Shown: one piece after another, positions 48,092 to 57,104 of the stretch
Numbering within the stretch: the first letter of the stretch is position 1
Layout: each line of letters begins with the position of its first letter
Source of the DNA: Thermocrinis sp.
GTDB lineage: Bacteria; Aquificota; Aquificia; Aquificales; Aquificaceae
Direction: 5' to 3'
Assembly (NCBI GenBank): GCA_028276475.1
Contig: JAPYWH010000004.1
Location: 1 to 64,000 of the forward strand
Length of the DNA: 64,000 nt
Position numbers and translations under genes: made by a program
Notes under the pieces: model-generated
What the model saw: the letters and a program-made list of their open reading frames with translations, nothing else
Database searches by the model: none
Told to the model about the DNA's origin: nothing

Positions 48092-49383
48092 ACTTGGTGA
48101 TTTTAGGTGCCCAGTGGGGCGATGAAGGAAAAGGAAAGGTGGTTGCTTTGCTTTCGGAAAATTACGAGGTGGTGGTGCGCTACCAAGGGGGTAGCAACGC
48201 AGGACACACAGTAGTCATAAACGGAGAAAAGTTTATCCTGCACTTGCTACCCACGGGCATACTGCACCCTCACACAGTGGGCGTCATAGCCCAAGGTATG
48301 GTGGTTGATTTGGAGCTCTTGGTAAAGGAGATCAAAGATATAGAGAGTAAGGGGCTAAGGGTAAGAGACAGGCTATTCATAAGCGACAGGGCACACTTGG
48401 TGCTTCCCTACCACAAGGTTCTGGATTCTCTTTTGGAGAGAAAGGGGAAAATCGGCACCACTTTGAGGGGCATAGGTCCCGCTTACATGCTAAAGTATGC
48501 AAGGAAGGGTATAAGGGTCTGCGACCTTTGGGACAAGGACCGCTTTTACTCTTTGGTGAAGGACAACTTGGAGTTTGTGGAAGAGCTATGTAAGAAGGTC
48601 TATTGTGAGAACTTTGAACTAAAGATAGAAGAGGTATTAGATCGTAGTCTTGAAAACTTTGAGGAGGTCAAAGACTGTGTAATAGACACCTCCCAGTATC
48701 TCCTTGAAAAGCGAGAGGGTATCCTCTTTGAAGGTGCCCAGGGAACCCTTTTGGATGTGGATATTGGAACATACCCTTACGTGACCTCCTCCAACTCCTC
48801 CGCTTTGGGGCTCTCTGCGGGAACAGGACTGCCACCAAAGTTTTTCTCCAACGCCAAATTTTACGGAGTTTCTAAGGCTTACACCACAAGGGTAGGAGAG
48901 GGTCCCTTTCCCACCGAGCTGAAGGACTCCACAGGGGAGCTGTTGAGGGAAAGGGGTGGTGAGTACGGTTCCACCACCGGAAGACCAAGAAGGTGCGGTT
49001 GGTTGGACTTGGTAGCCCTAAAGCATGCGGTCAGGCTAAACGGCTTGGATGGCATAATCCTTACAAAGCTGGATGTTTTGGATGCCTTTGATGAGATAAA
49101 GGTCTGTGTTGCATACCAGCTGGAGGATAGAATAATAGAAAACTTCCCAGCCAGCCTTACACTCTTGGAAAGGGCTAAGCCTGTGTATAAAAGCTTTGAA
49201 GGCTGGAAAGAGAGCACATACGGTGCGGTAGATAGAAGGGAGATCCCAAAAAAGGCTTGGGATTACATAAACTTTATCCAAGAGTGCGTGGGTGTGCCGG
49301 TGGTCATGCTATCCACAAGTCCAGAAAAGGATAAGTACCTCTGGTTGGAAGAAGAGAGCTATGAAGGTGCAAATATTGGTTAA
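48088..49383 (+). CDS. purA: adenylosuccinate synthetase
   Basis: A protein of about 431 residues making adenylosuccinate from IMP, Asp and GTP. The P-loop-like GAQWGDEGKGKVV at the start, YQGGSNAGHTV, RGIGPAYMLK, EGAQGTLLDVDIGTYPYVTSSN and TTGRPRRCGWLDLV are intact. ATG at 48088 overlaps the hflX stop; the track start at 48022 would extend into hflX. Confidence 0.95.
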   Translation: MNLVILGAQWGDEGKGKVVALLSENYEVVVRYQGGSNAGHTVVINGEKFILHLLPTGILHPHTVGVIAQGMVVDLELLVKEIKDIESKGLRVRDRLFISDRAHLVLPYHKVLDSLLERKGKIGTTLRGIGPAYMLKYARKGIRVCDLWDKDRFYSLVKDNLEFVEELCKKVYCENFELKIEEVLDRSLENFEEVKDCVIDTSQYLLEKREGILFEGAQGTLLDVDIGTYPYVTSSNSSALGLSAGTGLPPKFFSNAKFYGVSKAYTTRVGEGPFPTELKDSTGELLRERGGEYGSTTGRPRRCGWLDLVALKHAVRLNGLDGIILTKLDVLDAFDEIKVCVAYQLEDRIIENFPASLTLLERAKPVYKSFEGWKESTYGAVDRREIPKKAWDYINFIQECVGVPVVMLSTSPEKDKYLWLEEESYEGANIG

Positions 49384-49531
49384 TGGAAAGGATGTAAAGC
49401 TTAAGGACTTCCCTCAGAGGGCTCTTTACAACTTGGTCCTTGGCTTTTTGAAAAGCCTAAAGCTGGAGGAGGAGCCAAAAAAGATCGTTATAGAGATTGA
49501 GGTTAAGGAGAGAGAACAGAAAGTAGATTAA
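49361..49531 (+). CDS. small hypothetical protein
   Basis: A 56-residue basic/acidic protein (MKVQILVNGKDVKLKDFPQRA...), read from ATG at 49361 inside the purA end. A beta-hairpin, a helix (LYNLVLGFLKSLKL) and a final strand suggest a small alpha/beta fold. I do not recognise it. It is the last resident gene before the restriction-modification pair. Confidence 0.6.
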   Translation: MKVQILVNGKDVKLKDFPQRALYNLVLGFLKSLKLEEEPKKIVIEIEVKEREQKVD

Positions 49532-49541
49532 AATTATCCAG

Positions 49542-50771
49542 ATGGAGGCTACAAGGATAATAGATGCTCTCAGCGTTAGCGACGGGCTCGTTTTGTCCGC
49601 AAAACTTTTTAAAAATGTTCAGTTTATTTACGAACTCTACTTAGCTCAGCTTGAATTAAAAGCATTAGGAGTAAAATTTGAAATCTCAAAGGGATACAGA
49701 AATTTTAAGATTTTTAACGGAAAAGAGGATATAAAAAAGAGAAGTGCTTACTTTGAAGAAGTAGATGGGGAATATACTCACTACTTCATGATAACACAAA
49801 AAAATAGGACGAATTCTGTAAATCAGTATCTAACCCACTGGTTTTATCCCTATAAAGGTAAATTTCATCCACAGATGATCAGGGCTTTAATAAATATAAT
49901 AGGAGTCAGAGATGGGCAAATAGTTTTAGACCCGTTTTCTGGCAGCGGAACTACTGCGTTAGAGTGTATGCTGTTGGGCGTAGATTTTATTGGCTATGAT
50001 ATATCTCCACTCTGCGTAATAATAGACAGGGTCAAAACCGAGTCTGTTTATGCTTTAAGTGAAATAGAAGGTTTGAAAAATGATATACTGAAACACTCCA
50101 TAACACTGAAGGGCGAAGAGTATTATAGTTTTTTGGATAAACTGACAAATAACGAAATTGTCAAGAACTTTTATAAGCTTGTAAGACTTATAGCCATAAG
50201 CGATCTTTCCAGAAGAAAAAAGGATTACAAAAGTTCTTTTATAAAGAATCTTCACTTAATGCTACTTTCTGTAAAAGATATGAAAGAAATAAAAGAAAGT
50301 TTGAATCTTTCGTTCGGGAAAATTAGCATTGAAGAGGGAGATGCAAGAAACTTAAAGCTACCGGATAACTCTGTGGATGGAATAATAACATCACCACCCT
50401 ATTCAATAGCCCTCGATTATGTCCAGAACGATTTACATGCACTGAAAGATTTAGGATATAGCCATAGAGAAATTAGGGAGTGGTTTATTGGAGTTAGGGG
50501 AAACGGTAAAGAGCGTATTGAACTGTATAACGAGGATATGAAAAAAGCATACAAAGAGATGTATAGAGTTCTAAAGCCAAACCGCTATGCGGTCATAGTT
50601 ATAGGAAACGCCAAATATCAGGGAAAGGAAATAGATACGGTGGGCTTTACGATTGATTATATGGAAAGCTTGGGGTTTAAGCTTGAGGAAAACATAGACA
50701 AGATTATTTTTGGTCTTTATAACGTAATGAAGGACGAGAATATCCTCGTATTCAAAAAACATAATGGATAA
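49542..50771 (+). CDS. type II DNA methyltransferase (probable N4-cytosine or N6-adenine)
   Basis: A 409-residue amino-methyltransferase. SAM motif DPFSGSGTTALECMLLG lies near residue 130 and the catalytic motif TSPPYSIALDY near 290; TSPPY is more common among N4-cytosine enzymes. Codons are clearly richer in A/T than in purA and rluD on the two sides. It overlaps the nuclease gene by 8 bases. Recognition sequence unknown. Confidence 0.85.
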   Translation: MEATRIIDALSVSDGLVLSAKLFKNVQFIYELYLAQLELKALGVKFEISKGYRNFKIFNGKEDIKKRSAYFEEVDGEYTHYFMITQKNRTNSVNQYLTHWFYPYKGKFHPQMIRALINIIGVRDGQIVLDPFSGSGTTALECMLLGVDFIGYDISPLCVIIDRVKTESVYALSEIEGLKNDILKHSITLKGEEYYSFLDKLTNNEIVKNFYKLVRLIAISDLSRRKKDYKSSFIKNLHLMLLSVKDMKEIKESLNLSFGKISIEEGDARNLKLPDNSVDGIITSPPYSIALDYVQNDLHALKDLGYSHREIREWFIGVRGNGKERIELYNEDMKKAYKEMYRVLKPNRYAVIVIGNAKYQGKEIDTVGFTIDYMESLGFKLEENIDKIIFGLYNVMKDENILVFKKHNG

Positions 50772-51408
50772 AGAAGCTTACATAAAAACGCTTGAAGACA
50801 TCATAGCTAACTTCATAAAGCCGTTAAAGCACATTCCTTTTAACATAGTGATAAAAGCTATAAGCGGGAAAAATGTTCTGAAATTTGATGAAAATAATCC
50901 AGAACATAAAGAGGTTTTGAAAGTGTTGATACAAGTAGCAGAAGGAATAGGAAGAAGAATTAATGAGCGGGGAATAGTAAGAACGAGAGCTAACGAAGTG
51001 GGAAATGACATAGAGAGATATGTTCTGGAAATTTTCAAAAAGCTTGAAATAAATGCCAAGCGCCCAAAGGGAAAATCAGCCGGATATCCTGACATTGAGT
51101 TTGAGTTTAACGGAAAGACTTACTACTTGGAGTGTAAGACTTTTAATTTAGAAAATTTAGATAGCACTTTTAGAACTTTTTACTTCTCACCTTCTGAAAA
51201 TTTTAAAGTAGAACACGAAACTATACATTTCATGCTTTCCTATGAAGTTGTGAAGCTAAAAGACCGTTATAAGGTCAAAAGCTACAAGATAGTCTCGTTA
51301 GAGAATTTATTGGTTGACCTAAAACCGGAATTTAACTCAGATAATAAAAGGCTTTATTCAAACGAGCACGGAGCACAGATATTAGCAGAAGGTGAAATAC
51401 CACTGTGA
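50764..51408 (+). CDS. type II restriction endonuclease, PD-(D/E)xK type
   Basis: A 214-residue protein. The nuclease core is GYPDIEFEFNGKTYYLECKTF, i.e. PD-x(13)-ECK, with an upstream conserved Glu in NDIERYVLEIF. It starts inside the end of the methylase gene, the expected coupling of a type II R-M pair, and shares its AT-rich composition. The next gene starts at the base after its stop. Confidence 0.8.
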   Translation: MDKEAYIKTLEDIIANFIKPLKHIPFNIVIKAISGKNVLKFDENNPEHKEVLKVLIQVAEGIGRRINERGIVRTRANEVGNDIERYVLEIFKKLEINAKRPKGKSAGYPDIEFEFNGKTYYLECKTFNLENLDSTFRTFYFSPSENFKVEHETIHFMLSYEVVKLKDRYKVKSYKIVSLENLLVDLKPEFNSDNKRLYSNEHGAQILAEGEIPL

Positions 51409-52356
51409 ATGGTTAGGGGAGTCCAAGAAATCCTTGAATTTCTTGTGGAAGAAGAAGATCGTTTGGACAGATTTTTGGCAAGGGCTTATCCGGACTTTTC
51501 AAGGAGCTATTTGCAGAAGCTAATAGAGGAGGGGTATGTTTTTGTGGAGAACCAAGTTATCACGAAACCCTCAAAAAGGCTAAAACCGGGAGAAAAAGTT
51601 TTACTCTTGGTGCCAGAACCCGAGCCCTTGGAGATCCCTCCCGAAAACATTCCCATAAGGATAGTCTATGAAGATGCCCATCTTTTGGTGGTTGTCAAGC
51701 CCTGTGGCATGGTGGTGCATCCTTCGCCCGGTTATACTACCGGGACCCTTGTGAATGCCCTTCTCTATCATGTGAAAGACCTCTCCTCCGTTGGTGGTGT
51801 AGAAAGACCAGGGATAGTCCATAGGTTGGATAAGGACACCATGGGGCTTATGGTGGTGGCAAAGGGCGACCAGGTGCACAGAAGTTTGGCGGAACAGTTC
51901 AAAGAAAGAAAGGTCTTTAAGCTGTACAGGGCAATAGTTCAGGGAATAGTAAGCTGGGAACACAAAGTGGTGGAAAGTAGCATAGGAAGGCATCCCATAG
52001 ACAGAAAAAAATTTGCGGTAGTGGAGGGCGGAAAGTATGCCAAGAGTGAGTTTTTCGTAAAGGAAAGGTTTCCCAAACACAATGCCACACTTCTTGAAGT
52101 AAGGCTCCACACGGGAAGAACTCACCAAATTAGGGTGCATGTTTCTGCCCTTGGGCATCCCATACTGGGAGACAGAACTTACGGTTTTAAACCGGCGAGC
52201 GTCTCAAAGGAAATCCTTGAGTTGATGGGAAACTGCCATATGCTTTTGAGCTACAAACTTGGCTTTTTCCATCCGGTAGATAATAAATGGCTTGAGTTTG
52301 AGGTGGAGGATGTGGAGCCTTTCAGTAAAGTGCTCAACTACTTAAGAGCTTCTTAA
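51409..52356 (+). CDS. rluD: RluD-type 23S rRNA pseudouridine synthase
   Basis: A 315-residue protein. An S4 domain (EEDRLDRFLARAYPDFSRSYLQKLIEEG) precedes the catalytic domain with GIVHRLDKDTMGLMVVAK (catalytic Asp) and LHTGRTHQIRVHVSALGHPILGD. It modifies helix 69 or related sites of large-subunit rRNA. The convergent lpxB overlaps by 23 bases. The GC content returns to the local norm. Confidence 0.9.
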   Translation: MVRGVQEILEFLVEEEDRLDRFLARAYPDFSRSYLQKLIEEGYVFVENQVITKPSKRLKPGEKVLLLVPEPEPLEIPPENIPIRIVYEDAHLLVVVKPCGMVVHPSPGYTTGTLVNALLYHVKDLSSVGGVERPGIVHRLDKDTMGLMVVAKGDQVHRSLAEQFKERKVFKLYRAIVQGIVSWEHKVVESSIGRHPIDRKKFAVVEGGKYAKSEFFVKERFPKHNATLLEVRLHTGRTHQIRVHVSALGHPILGDRTYGFKPASVSKEILELMGNCHMLLSYKLGFFHPVDNKWLEFEVEDVEPFSKVLNYLRAS

Positions 52357-53419
52357 AGAGTGCCCTAAGGCGGTTTATACTACCCTCTCCACCCAGTTCA
52401 GCCTTTAGCCTTGCAAAGGCTTCCTTTTGCCTTTGAGCGTCTATGTTGAGGGCTACAGATACAAGCTCTTGCCACGGTCTTTGAACTACCTCTGGGATCA
52501 CACCCTCCTTTAGTATTAAGTTGGTTAGGGCTATGTGGGGAACTTTTACCAACCTCTTTCCCACCCAATAGGTAATAGGATTAACCCGATAGAAGACCAC
52601 ATGGGGAACTTCCAAAAGGCTAAGCTCCAGCTCTGCAGTCCCGCTTGCCACAAGCCCAAACTTGGCATAAAAGGAAAGGTTGAAGTTTGGCTTTTCTAAA
52701 TCCAAGGGGGTAAAAACCTTCACGGGCAAACCTTTAAAAAGCTGTTCCAACTTTCTTCTGAAGGGTTCAAAGGTGGGAATAACTGCGGGCAGTTTGGTTT
52801 TTTCATACAGGGCTTTGTAAGCCCTTTTGATGTATTCGCCGTGATTTTTTATCTCACTCCAACGACTACCGGGCAAGATCACCAAATAATCTTCCCACTC
52901 CACCAAACCCTTTACCTTTTCTTCTGGCAGTGTGGGTTTGGCTAAATCGGTGAGGGGATGTCCCACAAACAGGGCTTCCTTTCCGTATTTTTTGTAAAAC
53001 TCCACCTCAAAGGGTAGGATAACCACAAGGTAGTCCGCTAACTTTGAGATCACCTCCGCCCTACTTTCCTTCCAAGCCCAAACTTGGGGGGATATAAAGT
53101 ATATGACCTTCTTTACTTTGTCCCTTATCCTTTTCAGGAGGGGAATGTTAAAGGCGGGTGCGTCGCAGAGGATAAAGGCATCCATATCCCTCGCAAAGCT
53201 CTCTATCTTGGAGTAAAGCCTTAAAACCCTTGGAATTTTTGGAATGGCTTCCCATATGCCTACCACGGAGATGTCTTCGTATCTTGCGATGCTTTTAAAA
53301 CCAAGGGCTTCTAAGTTTTCATCAGTTAAACCAAAAAATTCCACCGTGCCAAAGTCTTTGAATATAGCCTGCAGGTAGTTGCTGGCAGACCTTTCCACCA
53401 CAGAAACAAAAACTTTCAT
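52334..53419 (-). CDS. lpxB: lipid-A-disaccharide synthase
   Basis: A 361-residue GT19 glycosyltransferase joining UDP-diacylglucosamine and lipid X. IDAPAFN-type motif appears as CDAPAFNIPLLKRIR, VIYFISPQVWAWKESRAEVI, FVGHPL and LPGSRWSEIKNH are hallmarks. Its end is slightly short compared with proteobacterial LpxB. Its start overlaps the preceding hypothetical gene. Confidence 0.92.
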   Translation of the reverse strand: MKVFVSVVERSASNYLQAIFKDFGTVEFFGLTDENLEALGFKSIARYEDISVVGIWEAIPKIPRVLRLYSKIESFARDMDAFILCDAPAFNIPLLKRIRDKVKKVIYFISPQVWAWKESRAEVISKLADYLVVILPFEVEFYKKYGKEALFVGHPLTDLAKPTLPEEKVKGLVEWEDYLVILPGSRWSEIKNHGEYIKRAYKALYEKTKLPAVIPTFEPFRRKLEQLFKGLPVKVFTPLDLEKPNFNLSFYAKFGLVASGTAELELSLLEVPHVVFYRVNPITYWVGKRLVKVPHIALTNLILKEGVIPEVVQRPWQELVSVALNIDAQRQKEAFARLKAELGGEGSINRLRALFKKLLSS

Positions 53420-53832
53420 TTAGCTTTTAAAAAGACTTTAAAATTGCCCTCCGGCTCCCTTTCCACTCTGCCCACCACGCGGTCCCTCTCCACAAAAAAG
53501 GCGTAGCTTATCTCCACCCTCCCAGAACTTCTGACGCTAACATAACGCTCTGCGGTGTAATTTTGCGTTGAATTTCTAAAGGTCGCCTTCAGATAGGCAC
53601 CATCGTGGTGCTCCATAACCTCCACAAAGGAAACTTCCATGTAGTTGTTGTCTTCTACGCACTCTTTCCAAAGGGAGGAGAGCAGGCTACCAGAGAGGCT
53701 AACGCTTACGCCAAAGTCAAGGTCTTCCTCTTCCACTTCCTTTAAAAGGTTCTGCAACTTCTCCTCAAGAAACTTTCCTAACCTTTGAACCTTCTCAAGA
53801 GCCTGCTCTTTGTAGCTCTCCTCTATGGGCAT
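53416..53832 (-). CDS. hypothetical protein upstream of lpxB
   Basis: A 138-residue acidic protein: an N-terminal helix (EQALEKVQRLGKFLEEKLQNLLKEVEEED) followed by beta-rich sequence with no recognisable motif, no signal and no membrane segment. It is coupled to lpxB by a 4-base overlap and lies 8 bases after the oxidoreductase gamma gene. Confidence 0.65.
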   Translation of the reverse strand: MPIEESYKEQALEKVQRLGKFLEEKLQNLLKEVEEEDLDFGVSVSLSGSLLSSLWKECVEDNNYMEVSFVEVMEHHDGAYLKATFRNSTQNYTAERYVSVRSSGRVEISYAFFVERDRVVGRVEREPEGNFKVFLKAK

Positions 53833-53839
53833 AAACCTA

Positions 53840-54553
53840 TTATACTAAAGCCTTCTTTGGAGGCGGTGGCAAAAATGGTTCAAGTCCCTGCTCCTGTGCC
53901 CACCTTTGAGCCATCTCGTATGCTGCCCTTGCGGTGTCCAAATTCTTTTGTATGAGCTCTAATTTCTTTTTGAACTTCCTTTCCAAGGCAGAGTCCAAGG
54001 ATGCAGTTCCACCCGACGCCACGAACTTCTTGAGGAACCTGGACTTTATACCTTCCTCTATGGATTCCACACCCACTCCACCTATGGCACCAAAGAGGGC
54101 TCCAAGCATAGCCATGTTGGTGGAAAGCTCTGTGCCCGCTATGTCTATGGCAAACTTGGTGGCGTTGAAGTTCAAAACCTTTACCTCCAAGCCCTCCAGA
54201 TATTCCTTGTCCTCTTCGGTGAGAAGGTCTTCTTCTGAGTTTATGATGATCAAACCGTTCCTTTTTATGCCAGAGTAAAAGGGCATGGTGTAGGATTTAC
54301 CCATGGTGATCACCTGCGGGTGAAAGACCATGATCACGTCTGGATAGACCACCTCTCCTCTATCAAAGATGGGCTCTACGCCAATACGGGCGTAGCTCTC
54401 GGCTGGTGCCATCCTCTTTTCTGCACCAAAGAAGGGGTTTGAGACCGCATAGTATCCTTCATAGTCCGCTGCGGTGGCTATTATATGGGCGGCGGTAACC
54501 GCACCCTGACCGCCCAAAGCGGGCATCCGTATGTTTACTCTCCTTCTTGTCAT
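53840..54553 (-). CDS. 2-oxoacid:ferredoxin oxidoreductase, gamma subunit
   Basis: A 237-residue subunit. PALGGQGAVTAAHIIATAA, the catalytic-domain partner of the TPP enzyme, then a tail with a helical end (LELIQKNLDTARAAYEMAQRWA) longer than in most gamma subunits and Pro-rich at the end. In the reductive TCA cycle such enzymes carboxylate acetyl-CoA or succinyl-CoA. It overlaps the beta gene by 4 bases. Confidence 0.88.
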   Translation of the reverse strand: MTRRRVNIRMPALGGQGAVTAAHIIATAADYEGYYAVSNPFFGAEKRMAPAESYARIGVEPIFDRGEVVYPDVIMVFHPQVITMGKSYTMPFYSGIKRNGLIIINSEEDLLTEEDKEYLEGLEVKVLNFNATKFAIDIAGTELSTNMAMLGALFGAIGGVGVESIEEGIKSRFLKKFVASGGTASLDSALERKFKKKLELIQKNLDTARAAYEMAQRWAQEQGLEPFLPPPPKKALV

Positions 54554-55410
54554 AGCAGTCCCTCCTCTTTTTTGCGGTTTATAACCTCTTGGGCTTCTGG
54601 AGTTGCATACTCAAAGAAGGCGAACCTTTCTTTGTCCCTTGCCCTTGATTCCTCCAAGCCATCGTCGGAGTTCAAACCTATCTCAAGTATGCAAGGGGTA
54701 TAAAGGTGTATGTAAGTGGGTCCCACTTCCCTTGCCACATATATAGCCTTTTTGACTACCTGCTCTACCCTCTTAGGAGAAGACACAGTTAGCCTTGCCA
54801 CATAGTGGCAACCGGAGTCTATTGCCAACTGCCACATGGGGACCTTTTCAAACTGCTTGCCTTTGGGTGCCATCTTAAAGACATGCCCTTTGACGGTGGA
54901 ACCGCTCTCCTGACCTCCCGTGTTTGCATACACCTCGTTGTCAAAGCATATGGTGGTGATCTTTTCCTGTCTAAAGAAGGATTGCAGTGTGCAGTCAAGA
55001 CCTATGTCTATAATGGCACCGTCGCCAGCCAAAACTATCACATCCTTTACCTTGTCTGGAAATCTCCACTCAAGGACCCTCTTTATACCGCTTGCCACTG
55101 CGTTTTGGTTTCCAAAAAGAGAATGAACAGTATGAAGGGCTATGTGTGGGAACACCAAAGAGGTGCAACCGGTGGAATTAACAATTATAGTGTCCTCGGG
55201 TGCGGGAAGGGATGCAAGGATATACCTAAAAGCCATTGATTCGGGACAGCCTGCACAGAGGGAGTGCTCCTCTATCAGTTCCTTGGCGTAGGGCAGGTCC
55301 ATAACACCCCTTTTGGGGTTGCCCCAGGTTGCCCTTTCTTCAAGGTCTATGATTTCTCTTGGGACAAATTCCCTAAGTGCTTCGTTTACTTGGTAGATCT
55401 TATATGACAT
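54550..55410 (-). CDS. 2-oxoacid:ferredoxin oxidoreductase, beta (TPP) subunit
   Basis: A 286-residue subunit. It has the TPP motif GDGAIIDIGLD...NEVYANTGGQESGST, and cysteines in SLCAGCPE, STGCTSL and YTPCILE that would hold a 4Fe-4S cluster. The substrate (pyruvate, 2-oxoglutarate or another) is not obvious by eye. The stop overlaps gamma. Confidence 0.9.
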   Translation of the reverse strand: MSYKIYQVNEALREFVPREIIDLEERATWGNPKRGVMDLPYAKELIEEHSLCAGCPESMAFRYILASLPAPEDTIIVNSTGCTSLVFPHIALHTVHSLFGNQNAVASGIKRVLEWRFPDKVKDVIVLAGDGAIIDIGLDCTLQSFFRQEKITTICFDNEVYANTGGQESGSTVKGHVFKMAPKGKQFEKVPMWQLAIDSGCHYVARLTVSSPKRVEQVVKKAIYVAREVGPTYIHLYTPCILEIGLNSDDGLEESRARDKERFAFFEYATPEAQEVINRKKEEGLL

Positions 55411-56608
55411 GCTTTACCTCCTTTCCAAGTATTTTTAAAACTTCTTTGACTATTACTTCAGGAGGCATTGTCATACCGCCTGCCACCCTTGGGGCTCCTA
55501 TTATATCTGCGTCGGAACGTTTGTAAAGATACCTTCTGACTTCCCTCTCCAGCCATCCGACCACGTTGAACTCGGGCACAAAGATGGTCTTGGCGTTCTT
55601 TGTGGCGTTTATCAGCTCCTCAATGGGGAATGGTCTTATGGTTTTTAGCTTTACCACCCTTGCCTTTATTCCTTCATCCTCAAGAAGTCTTACTGCTTCT
55701 TTGGACTGGGCTGCGGCGGTTCCACAGGCAACAAACACGATTTCCGCCTCTGGGTCTCCAAACTCCTCTATGAGACCTCTGAGGTAGTGCTTTGCGTAAG
55801 GTCTTGACCTCTCTATGGCGGACCTTACTTCGAACTGCCAACTGGCGTGGGTAGCATAAGAGATATAGTTGGACTTCATAACAAAGGGGTCCCTGAGGAA
55901 CCTTCCGGGAGGAATTTCTGCGTCTATGACCGGCATTGGAGATTTGTATGGGTCATAGGGAGGTAGGGCTATATCATCAGGAGGCAACATTATTGCTTCT
56001 CTGGTGTGGGAGACAAAAAAGCCGTCCACTGCGGTGATGATGGGCACATGGACCTCGGGCTTTTCCGCCACCACAAAGCCCGCTATGATCATATCAAAGA
56101 GGTCTTGGGCATTTTCTGCGTACCAGATCATGCATCCTGTATCCAAAAGGAAAGAAACCTCCAAGTTGTCGGGCTGTATGGAAAGTGGAGAGTTTATACC
56201 CCTTGCCATCAAAACCAATTGGACTGGGATCCTAGTGCCAGCCCACATGGGGAAGTTTTCCATCGCCCTGAGGGTTCCGGGTCCGGAGGTAGTAGTTATA
56301 GACCTTGCCCCCGCCATAGCACACCCTGCCAGCTCAGACATAACGCCAAACTCGGACTCACCCCTGAAATAGACACCCACATATCCCTCTACCCACAGCT
56401 CACCAATCAAATGCGCCGCCTCAGACTGAGGGGTTATAGGATAAGAAACGGATGCATCCACCGAAGACCTTTTGACTGCCTCTTTGACCGCCTCGGAACC
56501 GGTCATAAAGTGTTTGGTCCTCGGGGCTTCAAAAAGCAAATAGTCGGGTGAGACCACCCTCTGACCTGCCCTGTTGTATATAACCTTCTCTGTAGAAGCT
56601 TGTGCCAT
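55400..56608 (-). CDS. 2-oxoacid:ferredoxin oxidoreductase, alpha subunit
   Basis: A 402-residue subunit. TGSEAVKEAVKRSSVDASVSYPITPQSEAAHLIGEL and RSITTTSGPGTLRAMENFPMWAG are typical; the C-terminal transketolase-C-like domain ends VVGWLEREVRRYLYKR. An AAGGAGGTG ribosome site precedes the ATG. No ferredoxin-like delta or epsilon subunit gene is seen on either side, unlike the five-subunit enzymes described in Hydrogenobacter. Confidence 0.9.
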   Translation of the reverse strand: MAQASTEKVIYNRAGQRVVSPDYLLFEAPRTKHFMTGSEAVKEAVKRSSVDASVSYPITPQSEAAHLIGELWVEGYVGVYFRGESEFGVMSELAGCAMAGARSITTTSGPGTLRAMENFPMWAGTRIPVQLVLMARGINSPLSIQPDNLEVSFLLDTGCMIWYAENAQDLFDMIIAGFVVAEKPEVHVPIITAVDGFFVSHTREAIMLPPDDIALPPYDPYKSPMPVIDAEIPPGRFLRDPFVMKSNYISYATHASWQFEVRSAIERSRPYAKHYLRGLIEEFGDPEAEIVFVACGTAAAQSKEAVRLLEDEGIKARVVKLKTIRPFPIEELINATKNAKTIFVPEFNVVGWLEREVRRYLYKRSDADIIGAPRVAGGMTMPPEVIVKEVLKILGKEVKHVI

Positions 56609-56706
56609 ATTACACCTCCTTTCCTAAAAAATTTAAGTTAAATGTATTTTGGGGGCAAATTTTCATTATGATTTTACTCAGCCTTGTTTAGATATAAAAT
56701 AAAAGC

Positions 56707-57054
56707 ATGCCTTGGCTCTTGAGAGTCAAAAAGAAGTTTAACGCGGCGCACTTCTTGACCAACTACCACGGAAAGCCAGAACCTTTGCACGGTCATACCT
56801 GGGCGGTGGAGGTCTTCTTGAAGGTGCATACCTTGGACGAGGGCGGTATGGGTGAGGACTTTGTGGAGATCTCTAAGTTTCTTGATGTTATCCTTCCAGA
56901 CTACAAACTGTTGAACGAGGTGTTTGACTTTTCTCCCAGTGCGGAGAATGTGGCAAAATGGCTCTACGAAAGGGTTAAAGAGAGATATCCAACTGTCCAA
57001 AAGGTGGTGGTTTGGGAGACAGAGGACTGTGGCGCAGAATACTTTGAGGTATAA
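56707..57054 (+). CDS. 6-pyruvoyltetrahydropterin synthase/QueD family protein, PTPS-III-like
   Basis: A 115-residue tunnelling-fold pterin enzyme. Zinc ligands are His15 (FNAAHFL) and His28/His30 (LHGHTW). The catalytic Cys of QueD, normally in KCxxLHGH, is absent; the sequence is GKPEPLHGH with Glu25. A Glu near the HGH motif is the mark of PTPS-III (FolB-replacing) enzymes that make 6-hydroxymethyl-dihydropterin for folate. So a role in folate rather than queuosine is more likely. Its last codons are part of a 33-bp direct repeat leading to ctaA. Confidence 0.78.
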   Translation: MPWLLRVKKKFNAAHFLTNYHGKPEPLHGHTWAVEVFLKVHTLDEGGMGEDFVEISKFLDVILPDYKLLNEVFDFSPSAENVAKWLYERVKERYPTVQKVVVWETEDCGAEYFEV

Positions 57055-57104
57055 TTTTAGAACTATGCGACATGCTTTGAGGTATAACTTTAGAGCTATG
57101 CGAC
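57042..57104 (+). repeat. 33-bp imperfect tandem repeat carrying a -10-like box and start codon
   Basis: CTTTGAGGTATAATTTTAGA at 57042 and CTTTGAGGTATAACTTTAGA at 57075 begin two near-identical units that each end in CTATGCGAC. Copy 1 includes the queD-like stop. Each copy provides a TATAA(T/C) box and an in-frame ATG for ctaA. Confidence 0.75.
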
